From NCBI GenBank assembly GCA_051201675.1, contig CP179212.1, positions 1,860,001-1,924,000 on the forward strand: a stretch of DNA of 64,000 nt, given 5' to 3'. Source of the stretch: HTCC2207 sp002685195. GTDB lineage: Bacteria; Pseudomonadota; Gammaproteobacteria; Pseudomonadales; Porticoccaceae. Every line of letters starts with the position of its first letter. The first letter of the stretch is position 1. The notes beneath the pieces are model-generated. The model was not told the origin of the DNA, did no database searches, and was given only the letters and a program-made list of their open reading frames with translations. Made by a program: the position numbers and the translations under genes. Of the stretch, positions 1 to 8,305 are shown piece by piece.

Positions 1-1178
1 AAGGGGGACACCTCAGCGGGATACATGGTGATAAATGTTGGTTGCTCCAAAAGATGTTCAACTGTTTTTTCAAATATTTCGATCTGAACCTTTCCCAAGC
101 CCCAGATATCTTTGAGAGGGATATGCAAGTCACTGGCAATTTTACGGGCTTCAACTTCATCACTCAGTTGATCTGCATTAATAGAAGGGTTGTATTGAAG
201 AATCGAATCAAACACTGATAGTCGGGTAAAAGGCTCTGCAAAATCATAATGAGTTTCACTTTGAATTTCACCATCAGCATCTTTTACTGTATTCACTACT
301 TTGGTAGATCCCAAAACCTCAGTGGTCATTTTGCGCAGCATATCTTCAGTAAGATCCATCAAATCATTAAAGTCAGCATAGGCCTGATAGAACTCAAGCA
401 TCGTGAATTCAGGATTATGGCGAGTTGAAAGGCCCTCGTTTCTGAAATTACGGTTTATCTCATAAACACGTTCAAAGCCACCAACCACAAGCCGTTTGAG
501 ATACAGTTCAGGCGCAATTCGCAGATACATGTCAATATCTAAAGCATTATGGTGAGTCACAAATGGACGTGCCACTGCACCACCCGGTATCACTTGGAGC
601 ATTGGAGTTTCAACTTCCAGGTAATCTGCGTCATTCAGGTAGCGCCTAATAAAGTCCACCACCTTAGAACGCACACGGAATGTATTGCGAACATCGGGAT
701 TAACAATCAAATCAACATAACGCTGCCGATAGCGCATCTCTTGGTCAGCAAGGCCATGAAATTTATCAGGTAAGGGCCTTAAAGCTTTAGTCAGCAAGAG
801 ATATTCGTCCATCTGCACATACAAATCACCCTTGCCTGACTTATGTAATGCTCCAGTAATGCCAACGATGTCGCCTAAATCCAAAGACTTTGCAAAGGGT
901 CGAGCCTCTTTGGTTACATACAATTGAATACGATCAGAACTATCCTGAACCACAATGAAAGCACCCCGGTTACGAATAACTCTACCCGCAACACTAACCA
1001 CTTTTCCCAGGGTTTCTAATTGCTCTTTAGACTGATCGCCAAACTCAGATTGTAACTGGCCGGCTTTATGGGCTGGCTGAAACTGATTTGGGAACGTTGC
1101 TCCATCTTGAGTGCGAAGCACATCCAGCTTGGCACGTCGTTCAGCAATAAGTTTGTTTTCATCCTGTTGATCAGTCAT
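1..1178 (-). CDS. lysS: Lysyl-tRNA synthetase, class II (3' part beyond window edge)
   Basis: It charges tRNA-Lys with lysine in the cytoplasm. The reading frame starts at an ATG at 1178 (MTDQQDENKLIAERRAKLDV) and stays open to the left edge, so about 392 residues are present and the C-terminus is missing. The N-terminal OB-fold anticodon-binding domain covers roughly residues 55-165 (GRVIRNRGAFIVVQD). Class II motif 1 (PGGAVARPF) and motif 2 (FRNEGLSTRHNPEFTMLEFY) follow; motif 3 would lie outside the window. It begins 26 bp after the prfB stop on the same strand, the prfB-lysS arrangement common in Gammaproteobacteria, so cotranscription is likely. Identity is very secure. Confidence 0.97.
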   Translation of the reverse strand, partial: MTDQQDENKLIAERRAKLDVLRTQDGATFPNQFQPAHKAGQLQSEFGDQSKEQLETLGKVVSVAGRVIRNRGAFIVVQDSSDRIQLYVTKEARPFAKSLDLGDIVGITGALHKSGKGDLYVQMDEYLLLTKALRPLPDKFHGLADQEMRYRQRYVDLIVNPDVRNTFRVRSKVVDFIRRYLNDADYLEVETPMLQVIPGGAVARPFVTHHNALDIDMYLRIAPELYLKRLVVGGFERVYEINRNFRNEGLSTRHNPEFTMLEFYQAYADFNDLMDLTEDMLRKMTTEVLGSTKVVNTVKDADGEIQSETHYDFAEPFTRLSVFDSILQYNPSINADQLSDEVEARKIASDLHIPLKDIWGLGKVQIEIFEKTVEHLLEQPTFITMYPAEVSP

Positions 1179-1204
1179 GTTTACTCTATTTGTTATGTTA
1201 GTTT

Positions 1205-2300
1205 TTAAAGCCCCGCTTTCAGCGAAGCAACTATAAATTGGTCTAACTTTCCATCTAAAACCGCTTGAGTATTGCGTGTCTCAATATTTGTGCGCAGATC
1301 TTTGATTCGAGCATCGTCCAAAACATAAGAACGAATTTGACTACCCCAACCAATATCAGACTTAGTATCCTCTGTAGCCTGCGCCGCCTCCTGCCGTTTA
1401 CTTACCTCTAATTCGTAAAGCCTAGCTCGCAACATTTGCCAACATTTGTCGCGATTCTGATGCTGGGATCGTTGACTCTGACTTTGCACCACTATACCAC
1501 TGGGGCCATGGGTGAGTCTCACTGCGGAATCAGTTTTATTAATATGCTGACCGCCGGCTCCAGAGGCGCGATAAGTATCAGTGCGCACGTCAGAGGGGTC
1601 AATTTCAATGTCAATGTTGTCATCAATTTCTGGGGAAATAAACACCGCTGCAAAAGAGGTATGACGACGATTTCCTGAGTCGAAAGGTGACTTTCGAACC
1701 AATCGATGAACACCAATCTCTGTTCTCAGCCAACCAAAGGCATATTCCCCCGAAACCTCTACTGTTGCACTCTTAATGCCGGCTACTTCCCCAGCAGAAC
1801 ACTCGACTAACTCAGCTTTAAAGCCCTTATCATCAGCCCAACGTAAATACATTCGCAACAACATCTCAGCCCAATCTTGAGCCTCGGTACCACCAGAACC
1901 AGACTGAATCTCTAAGAAAGCATTATTTGTATCCATCGCGCCAGAGAACATGCGACGAAACTCTAGTTTAGCTAATTGAGTTTCAAGATCCGACATGTCC
2001 GATTCCACATCAGACACAGTATCTGCGTCATCTTCTTCAACAGCCATATCTAGTAATTCGCGAGCATCGGCAACCCCCGTATCAAGATCTTCGATTGTTT
2101 TTACTACGACTTCTAGAGAGGAACGCTCACGACCCAATTCCTGGGCTATCTCAGGCTCATTCCACACATTTGGCTCTCCCAGCTCTAGCTCAACCTCTGC
2201 AAGTCGCTCTTTACGATTATCATAGTCAAAGATACCCCCTGAGCACGTCAGTGCGTGTTTGGAGATCCTCTAGGGCTGTATACAATGGACTAACTTCCAT
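1205..2300 (-). CDS. prfB: Peptide chain release factor 2 with programmed +1 frameshift
   Basis: RF2 recognises UGA and UAA stop codons and triggers peptide release on the ribosome. The gene is split over two frames. Codons 1-24 run from the ATG at 2300 (MEVSPLYTALEDLQTRTDVL...) to an in-frame TGA at 2228-2226. A +1 shift then continues as DYDNRKERLAEVE into the long frame ending at 1205, giving about 364 residues, the normal RF2 size. The stop-codon recognition motif SPF (in KSPFDSGNRRH) and the catalytic GGQ (SGAGGQHINKTDSAVRLTH) are both present. A caller that ignores frameshifting would start it at 2167. The autoregulation is established for the family: low RF2 lets the ribosome slip at its own UGA. 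lysS follows directly. Confidence 0.97.
2225..2240 (-). promoter_or_regulatory. prfB: prfB programmed +1 frameshift site
   Basis: On the minus strand the sequence reads AGG GGG TAT CTT TGA C. This has the three known elements: an internal Shine-Dalgarno-like AGGGGG, a slippery CTT codon in the P site, and the poor terminator context TGA-C. The encoded peptide around it (VLRGYL, then DYD after the shift) matches the RF2 consensus. The frames either side join only by a +1 shift at this point. Confidence 0.96.
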
Positions 2301-2455
2301 GATTTCGTGACTACCTTTTTCGTTTGGGTCTTGGTTTGCAAGGCAGCATTTTACCCTACCTAAGACAGCACACCAAGGGAAACTAATATAGTTGATTAAC
2401 CGCGTTCAGTAGCGCACCATACTCGCCACAAAATTATTCTTAAAGGGGACTCAAT

Positions 2456-3547
2456 ATGCCTAAAAAGGTGCTGCTTTTCGTTATTATTCTGTCTACTTAC
2501 CTATTACTTTGGCCAGTACCTATTGACCCAGTCAGTTGGGAAGCACCCAAGGATCAAGGCTTTGTGGGTGATTTTGAGCAAAACACCCGCCTAGAGACCA
2601 TCGAAATTATCAATCTGCCTGATACTCATGGGCCTGAGGGTTTGGCATTAAAGGGTAGCGAGATATACGCTGCGACTCGAGAAGGCTGGATTGTTCGTTA
2701 TAACGAAGGTACTGGTGAGCAAATTAAGTGGGTCAATACCGAGGGTAGCCCACTGGGACTAGTGTTCGATAAAGAAAATAATCTTCTCATTGCAGATGCC
2801 TATAAGGGTCTATTGAAGATAACTCCATCGGGAGAATTATCAGTTTTAACGCGCTCTGTGAACGGTACTGATATTGACTATGCAGACGACCTGGATATAA
2901 CCGCTGACGGTAAGATCTATTTTAGTGACGCATCGACAAAATTTGGTGCCCATATGGGAGGTACCTATGCTGCTAGTTTGCTAGACACTATGGAGCATGG
3001 TGGCCACGGGCGTCTGCTCGTATACGATCCAATTGATGAATCAACAAAAATACTAATGGATGGACTTAACTTTGCTAATGGCGTGGCTGCTGATGCCAAT
3101 AGCGAGTTCATTTTGGTTAACGAAACAGGTGGCTATCGCATCCACAAGTATTGGTTAAAAGGTCCTAAAACTGGTCAGTCCGACGTGTTAATTGATAATT
3201 TACCCGGTTTCCCTGACAACATCGTGCGTGGTCGTGATGGCCGTTTTTGGGTGGGATTAGTGTCACCCCGAAGTAAGGCTCTTGATAATCTATCATCTTC
3301 ACCAATTTTGCGAAAAGTGGTTCAGCGACTTCCCGCATTTATGCGGCCTCAGGCGGTTCCCTACAGCCATGTTTTTGCTATGAATGGTGAGGGAGAAGTT
3401 CTGATTTCACTGCAAGATCCTAACGGTGAGCACCACACCAATACAGGTGCACTTGAGACAGATGATTGGCTGTACATTAGCAGTCTCCATGCAGATAACC
3501 TGGCCAGAATAAGCTGGAGCAATGTGGCAATGGAACAAGTTGACTAA
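2456..3547 (+). CDS. SMP-30/gluconolactonase/strictosidine synthase-like beta-propeller protein
   Basis: This is a 363-residue protein with an N-terminal hydrophobic segment (about residues 4-21) that is probably a signal anchor or uncleaved signal peptide. The rest shows the repeating blades of a six-bladed propeller: GPEGLALKGSEIYAATREG, GSPLGLVFDKENNLLIADA, YADDLDITADGKIYFSDAS, FANGVAADANSEFILVNET and FPDNIVRGRDGRFWVGL. The family includes lactonases, strictosidine synthase and the mammalian APMAP arylesterase-like proteins, and the acidic and Asn residues in these loops would bind a divalent metal. The substrate cannot be predicted. A Shine-Dalgarno-like AAGGGG lies about 10 bp before the ATG. 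selO begins 4 bp after the stop, so the two are probably cotranscribed. Confidence 0.85.
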   Translation: MPKKVLLFVIILSTYLLLWPVPIDPVSWEAPKDQGFVGDFEQNTRLETIEIINLPDTHGPEGLALKGSEIYAATREGWIVRYNEGTGEQIKWVNTEGSPLGLVFDKENNLLIADAYKGLLKITPSGELSVLTRSVNGTDIDYADDLDITADGKIYFSDASTKFGAHMGGTYAASLLDTMEHGGHGRLLVYDPIDESTKILMDGLNFANGVAADANSEFILVNETGGYRIHKYWLKGPKTGQSDVLIDNLPGFPDNIVRGRDGRFWVGLVSPRSKALDNLSSSPILRKVVQRLPAFMRPQAVPYSHVFAMNGEGEVLISLQDPNGEHHTNTGALETDDWLYISSLHADNLARISWSNVAMEQVD

Positions 3548-3551
3548 CAGT

Positions 3552-5042
3552 ATGAATGGAACAAATTTACCGTTTACAAATGGGCTGAAAAACACATTTC
3601 TAGAATCGTTTAACGATCAAGGTGATCTGCATTTTGCAGTCGTGGCCTCTCAGCCGCTAACGAAACCCGTTTTTGTAAGTATCAATAATCTATTGTGTGA
3701 AGAGTTGGGTTTAGACCCTGGCCTCATATCCAGTGAATCCATGCTGAGTCTAATGGCAGGCGATTTGTCTGAGGTAAATCTGAAGCCTATTTCTCTGGTC
3801 TATTCAGGACATCAGTTTGGGGTTTGGGCCGGTCAATTAGGCGATGGCCGAGCTATGACTTTAGGGGAGTTAGAAGTTAAAAATACCAATAGTGGAGAAA
3901 CTCAACTATGGGACATCCAACTTAAGGGAGCTGGCACGACCCCCTATTCTCGGTTTGCTGATGGACGAGCAGTACTACGTTCAAGTATTCGTGAATACCT
4001 CTGCTCAGAAGCTATGCACGGACTTGGTATAGCAAGTACTCGAGCCCTCTGCCTTATCGATAGTAAGACCCCCGTTTATCGTGAAGAAGTAGAGAGCGCT
4101 GCAACTCTATGTCGGGTGGCCCGCAGTCATATTCGCTTCGGATCTTTTGAGCATTTTCACTATCGCAATCAGCCTGATGCAGCTAAAAATTTGGCCGACT
4201 ATGTGATTTCCAGACATTTCCCAGATTGGGTTGGTGAGGATGATCGCTACGGAAATCTAATTACTCACACAGTTACTGCGACCGCAAAAATGATCGCTCA
4301 GTGGCAGGCTGTTGGGTTTTCTCATGGGGTAATGAATACTGACAATATGTCGATCCTGGGTGACACCATTGACTATGGGCCGTTTGGCTTTCTCGACGTA
4401 TACGATCCAGGCTTTATTTGTAATCATTCGGATACCAATGGTCGATACTCTTTCAAAAATCAACCCTCTGTGGGGTTGTGGAATCTAAATGCCCTGGCCA
4501 CTTCATTAATGTCGCTGATTCCTTCAGAGCTATTGGTCGATGCATTAAAAACCTATGAGCCGACGTTTTTGCGAGTCTACCGCGAACTGATGTCAACAAA
4601 GTTGGGGTTGGAGGAATATCGCCACAGTGATGAGACCCTGATTAACAATCTGTTGGCCCTAATGGCAGAAAATCAAGTGGATTACACTTTATTCTTTAGA
4701 CAACTTTGTTACTTCTCAGAGGATCAACGGGAGGTGCGCAATCTATTCATTGACCGCGAAGCCTTTGATGTTTGGGTCGAACTTTACCTACAACGTTTGC
4801 GGCAGCAAGATAGCTCAGATTCTGAGCGTTCAGCGATAATGCTGCAAACAAACCCTAAATATATCCTCCGTAATTACATGGCCCAAGCAGCTATCGAAAA
4901 AGCCCAACAAGGTGATTATTCAGAGGTCAATCTGTTGCTCGAAATACTACAAAGCCCATTTGAAGAACACCCCCACGCGAATCACTATGCAGGGTTGCCG
5001 CCTGACTGGGCAGAGACTATATCGGTAAGCTGTTCTTCATGA
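3552..5042 (+). CDS. selO: Protein adenylyltransferase SelO (YdiU family)
   Basis: SelO is a pseudokinase-fold enzyme that transfers AMP from ATP to hydroxyl residues of proteins, implicated in redox homeostasis. The start at 3552 (MNGTNLPF) gives 496 residues, near the family length; an upstream in-frame ATG at 3522 lies inside the preceding gene and is less likely. Family motifs are clear: YSGHQFGVWAGQLGDGRA, LKGAGTTPYSR with Lys125, RSSIREYL, and the metal-binding DNMSILGDTIDYGPFGF with Asp264 and Asp274. The late motif PKYILRNYMAQ is also present. The C-terminal selenocysteine or Cys of eukaryotic SelO may be echoed by the terminal residues VSCSS; that is a weak resemblance only. Its stop overlaps the convergent fetB-like gene by 6 bp. 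Confidence 0.93.
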   Translation: MNGTNLPFTNGLKNTFLESFNDQGDLHFAVVASQPLTKPVFVSINNLLCEELGLDPGLISSESMLSLMAGDLSEVNLKPISLVYSGHQFGVWAGQLGDGRAMTLGELEVKNTNSGETQLWDIQLKGAGTTPYSRFADGRAVLRSSIREYLCSEAMHGLGIASTRALCLIDSKTPVYREEVESAATLCRVARSHIRFGSFEHFHYRNQPDAAKNLADYVISRHFPDWVGEDDRYGNLITHTVTATAKMIAQWQAVGFSHGVMNTDNMSILGDTIDYGPFGFLDVYDPGFICNHSDTNGRYSFKNQPSVGLWNLNALATSLMSLIPSELLVDALKTYEPTFLRVYRELMSTKLGLEEYRHSDETLINNLLALMAENQVDYTLFFRQLCYFSEDQREVRNLFIDREAFDVWVELYLQRLRQQDSSDSERSAIMLQTNPKYILRNYMAQAAIEKAQQGDYSEVNLLLEILQSPFEEHPHANHYAGLPPDWAETISVSCSS

Positions 5043-5747
5043 GACCTTCCTCACGTTCTTGTGAGTAACAAGGAAGAGATACAGAGCAGTTGCCATGCCC
5101 GCGGCACCAGTAATCATGCACATAACCACAATTTGATAACGGACGGCAATCAAAGGAGATACTCCTGATAATATCTGGCCTGTCATCATTCCAGGAAGTG
5201 AAACCAATCCCACAGCCAACAAACTATTGAATATCGGAATCAAACCAGCCTTAAATGCGTGATTACGTGCATTGACACTTTCCATACCCTGCTTTATTTC
5301 CATGGCAAAGCGCTCAGCAGCGACACCCACTGTGTTCATAGCGCTGGCAAAAATCATTCCCGCCAGCGGAATCAAGGTATTGGCTTTGTACCATGGATCA
5401 ATATTAAGAACGAAATAGGTAATGAAGATTAAGGTCACCCCACCGCCAAAAGTAATAGCGATAAGCGCCCTAGTATAGTCACCTTTTATTTTGTCTTTTC
5501 CAAGAGGCTTTAGAGCGATAGAACTCGCAATAAGCAACATTCCACTGAGGATACCAAGCACTAAAGCAGATGAATCTATCGAAAAGATCCAGGTCAAAGC
5601 GTAACCAATAAGGGTCAACTGAATCAGCATTCGCGCCAACGCAACAAAACCATCGCTGACATTAAGGGACCAACGAAACATGATGACCAAGACCAAAATC
5701 ACTGGAACAAATGCAAATAAAACATTAACCACTGGTATAGTATTCAA
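5037..5747 (-). CDS. FetB/YbbM-type ABC transporter permease (UPF0014), orphan
   Basis: This 236-residue inner-membrane protein has about six to seven hydrophobic segments. It carries the UPF0014 signature regions NTVGVAAERFAMEI and SLPGMMTGQILSGVSPLIAVRYQI. In E. coli the homologous FetB pairs with the ATPase FetA and has been linked to iron export and oxidative stress resistance. No ATPase gene adjoins it here: the neighbours are selO (convergent) and a DUF962 gene (divergent). It may therefore use a distant ATPase or work differently. The start MNTIPVVNVLFAF at 5747 is the first reasonable ATG. Family assignment is good; the metal-export role is by homology only. Confidence 0.85.
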   Translation of the reverse strand: MNTIPVVNVLFAFVPVILVLVIMFRWSLNVSDGFVALARMLIQLTLIGYALTWIFSIDSSALVLGILSGMLLIASSIALKPLGKDKIKGDYTRALIAITFGGGVTLIFITYFVLNIDPWYKANTLIPLAGMIFASAMNTVGVAAERFAMEIKQGMESVNARNHAFKAGLIPIFNSLLAVGLVSLPGMMTGQILSGVSPLIAVRYQIVVMCMITGAAGMATALYLFLVTHKNVRKVS

Positions 5748-5893
5748 AATTCATATTCTCTTTAGTCCTTTGGAGTTTAATAGATCGACTTAAACTATTC
5801 ATCTACTCCTGTAATAAGTACTGATCAATCATCTACTTGTTTTAGTTTGTGTATTAGTTTGAATAACGGTATTTTGTTATTACTGAGAGGATT

Positions 5894-6205
5894 ATGAAAA
5901 TGGAAAAATATACCAACTTTAAAGATTTTTACCCTTACTACTTAAGTGAACACAATAACAAGCATACAAAGCTACTTCACTTTATAGGTACATCCATATC
6001 CATCTACTTCTATATCAAATTCTTTATGTCATTTAATGTTTTATACTTATTAGGTTCGTTACTCGCTGGTTATAGTTTTGCTTGGACTGGCCACTTTTTT
6101 ATTGAACACAACAGACCTGCGACATTTAAATACCCTATTTATAGCTTCATTGGGGATCACCTCATGTATCTGGAAATTCTTAAAGGGAAACACAAGATTT
6201 TTTAA
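5894..6205 (+). CDS. DUF962 / Mpo1-like small membrane protein
   Basis: This 103-residue protein matches the DUF962 family, relatives of yeast Mpo1, an Fe(II)-dependent dioxygenase of fatty-acid alpha-oxidation. Diagnostic stretches are FYPYYLSEHNNKHTKLLHFIGT, with conserved histidines in the first part, and FAWTGHFFIEHNRPATFKYP. There are two hydrophobic segments between them. The histidines in SEHNN, LLHF, GHFFIEHN and GDH could bind the metal. It has a good ribosome site (GAGAGGATT) before the ATG. By eye the gene is markedly AT-rich (about one third G+C in the stretch 5941-6000), unlike its neighbours, which may indicate recent acquisition. The biochemical role in bacteria is not established. 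Confidence 0.85.
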   Translation: MKMEKYTNFKDFYPYYLSEHNNKHTKLLHFIGTSISIYFYIKFFMSFNVLYLLGSLLAGYSFAWTGHFFIEHNRPATFKYPIYSFIGDHLMYLEILKGKHKIF

Positions 6206-6249
6206 GTAATACTATTAAATCTCCCGTCTCATCGGCTCAAGGAAATACA

Positions 6250-6762
6250 ATGAAATTTTTATTAACTCTGTCATTCTACGTTCTAGCATTTTTCACAACA
6301 TCTGCTAATGCTTCCGACAAGCACGATATTCAACCGTCTTTGACTATGAACGCGCACTCATCTGTAGCGGATGCGTTATCACTGGACGTGTTTAAAAGTC
6401 CCACGTGCGGCTGCTGCCAAAAATGGATTGATCATATAGAGCTCTCTGGGTTTAAAGCTACAGCTCACGACACAGATAGACTAAACCAAATAAAAACTGA
6501 CAGTGGAATCTTGCCCCAATATCAATCCTGTCATACTGCCATATCGAAAAATGGTTTTGTGTTCGAGGGGCACATACCTGCCTCGATCGTGAAGCAGTTT
6601 TTGGACAATCCACCAAAAGATGCCATTGGTCTAGCCGTTCCTGGCATGCCCATGGGATCTCCAGGCATGGAAATGGGTAATATGCGAGATGACTATAATG
6701 TGCTGTTACTTAAAAACGATGGTAGCTCTGATATTTATGAGCAGATAATAAGACCTAGGTGA
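6250..6762 (+). CDS. DUF411 periplasmic metal-binding protein
   Basis: This 170-residue protein has a clear signal peptide (MKFLLTLSFYVLAFFTTSANA). It carries the DUF411 hallmark FKSPTCGCCQKWIDHIE, followed by CHTAISKNGFVFEGHIPASIVKQFL and the methionine-rich GLAVPGMPMGSPGMEMGN. DUF411 proteins often sit near copper-resistance genes, and the Cys and Met residues suggest copper binding in the periplasm. Here no copper exporter or oxidase adjoins it; the neighbours are a DUF962 gene 44 bp upstream and a sensor-kinase-like gene 97 bp downstream. A ribosome site (AAGGAAA) precedes the ATG. The copper role is inference from the family. Confidence 0.87.
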   Translation: MKFLLTLSFYVLAFFTTSANASDKHDIQPSLTMNAHSSVADALSLDVFKSPTCGCCQKWIDHIELSGFKATAHDTDRLNQIKTDSGILPQYQSCHTAISKNGFVFEGHIPASIVKQFLDNPPKDAIGLAVPGMPMGSPGMEMGNMRDDYNVLLLKNDGSSDIYEQIIRPR

Positions 6763-6859
6763 CACAAAGAACTCATAGACTAGCTATAAAATTACTCGGA
6801 TACTACGGGTTTAAATTTGTACACTATTTTTCCCGCTCTACCTTTGCCATAATGAAACT

Positions 6860-8287
6860 ATGAAAAAATTCATAATCACTGCTAGCTTGCTACTTAGTCC
6901 CTTCGCCACTGCGGATATCTTCCGGGTGTTTAGAGAAGATGATGGCTCAACCAACTGGCAATGGATTGCTAACTTTTCTAGTAGTATTCTCATTCTTGCG
7001 CTGACTTATACTGTGCTACGGTTATTCGTAAGTCGGCGACAAGCACATCAATATAATAACGAATTGGAAGAAATTCGTGCTCAGTTAGAGAAGCGGGTTC
7101 TTGAGCGAACGGCAACCTTGAATGAATCAAACACTTTACTGTCTGAAAGCAATAAGGCGCTGGAAGCAGAGATTAGTGAGCATTTAACGACGACTTCTCA
7201 GTTAAGGCAATCAGAGTCCTATATTTCTGAAATCCTGCAATCAATGCCCCTCATGCTTATCGGGTTAAACAAAGACAATCAAATTACTCAGTGGAACCCG
7301 CGAGCTGAAGAAGTCTCAGGGTTAGCCGCAACCAAGGTTATCGGTAAAGATTTATGGAAGTGCTACCCGGAAATCACAGTAACTCCAAACCAGATTGACG
7401 AAGCACATAAAAAACAATCTGCCGTGACCATAAAGTACAGTCAGCGTGGTCAATTTCATTTTGACATCACCATATATCCCCTCAAAGATCAATCAGTCAC
7501 AGGTGTAGTATTGCTAATCGACGATATTACGCAGCGGGTGAACTCAGAAACCATGCTGATTCAACGGGATAAAATGTCTTTAATGGGTGAAATGGCTTCA
7601 ACCATGGCCCATGACATTAACATTCCGCTGCGCGAGATGCTGAAATCTGTGAAAACTGCACGCCAGGGTCTAACAGACGAATCTTTTGATGCCGTTGCTC
7701 TGGGAGAAACACTGGAGGACAGTGTTATTCGAGGCCAACAAGCGAAGTCAGTAATAGAAAACTTATTGGATTTCTCAGGGAGTGGCGGCGATGCTAAATC
7801 CATTGCAAGTATTGCTGATATTATTGAACACAGTATTGAGTTAGCTGAAGATGTACTTTCTGTAACATCAGGCTTGCGATTCCAAGATGTGGATGTAAAG
7901 AGGGAGTATGCGGACGATTTGCCTGACTTTCCGTGCTATACCACTGAGCTACAACAAGTTTTTCTAAGCCTTATACGCCATGCATGTGCAGCATTGGGGC
8001 AGATAGATGATATTGATCATTCTCCCTGCATACGGATCGCAGTAACACAGCTTTATGACGATATTTGGATACGTTTTCAGCACAACGGCGAGACTCTTAG
8101 CGATGAAGAACAGCAGTACATCTTCGAACCGTTTGCATCCCAAGACAAACATAATGATCAAAAGAGCATGGGTCAGCGTCTGTCATTTACTCATTTTATC
8201 ATCACTGAGCAGCATCATGGCCAGATAGCGGTAGTATCAGATAACGGCAACGAAACGATCTTCAGTATTCAGTTACCACTAAAGTAA
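6860..8287 (+). CDS. PAS-domain histidine kinase-like protein with degenerate ATP-binding motifs
   Basis: The 475-residue protein has an N-terminal signal-like segment, a membrane span at about residues 38-57, a coiled coil at about 65-120, one PAS domain at about 120-230, an H-box (MAHDINIPL, His251) and a C-terminal HATPase-like domain. The phosphoacceptor histidine is present. The ATP-binding lid is not intact: the N-box reads LSLIRHACAAL, with His374 where Asn is expected, and the G1 box reads HNGETL, with His408 for Asp and Thr for the second Gly. The G2 region (SMGQRLSFTHFIIT) is also altered. No response regulator is adjacent. It may be a pseudokinase or accept phosphate from another kinase. 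The gene is full length with no stops, so it looks maintained. Confidence 0.82.
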   Translation: MKKFIITASLLLSPFATADIFRVFREDDGSTNWQWIANFSSSILILALTYTVLRLFVSRRQAHQYNNELEEIRAQLEKRVLERTATLNESNTLLSESNKALEAEISEHLTTTSQLRQSESYISEILQSMPLMLIGLNKDNQITQWNPRAEEVSGLAATKVIGKDLWKCYPEITVTPNQIDEAHKKQSAVTIKYSQRGQFHFDITIYPLKDQSVTGVVLLIDDITQRVNSETMLIQRDKMSLMGEMASTMAHDINIPLREMLKSVKTARQGLTDESFDAVALGETLEDSVIRGQQAKSVIENLLDFSGSGGDAKSIASIADIIEHSIELAEDVLSVTSGLRFQDVDVKREYADDLPDFPCYTTELQQVFLSLIRHACAALGQIDDIDHSPCIRIAVTQLYDDIWIRFQHNGETLSDEEQQYIFEPFASQDKHNDQKSMGQRLSFTHFIITEQHHGQIAVVSDNGNETIFSIQLPLK

Positions 8288-8305
8288 CCTGCGTAGACCT
8301 ATTGG

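Noticed and set aside
3522..3551. Ten-residue N-terminal extension of SelO
   Set aside because: It lies inside the preceding gene, and the ATG at 3552 gives the family length.
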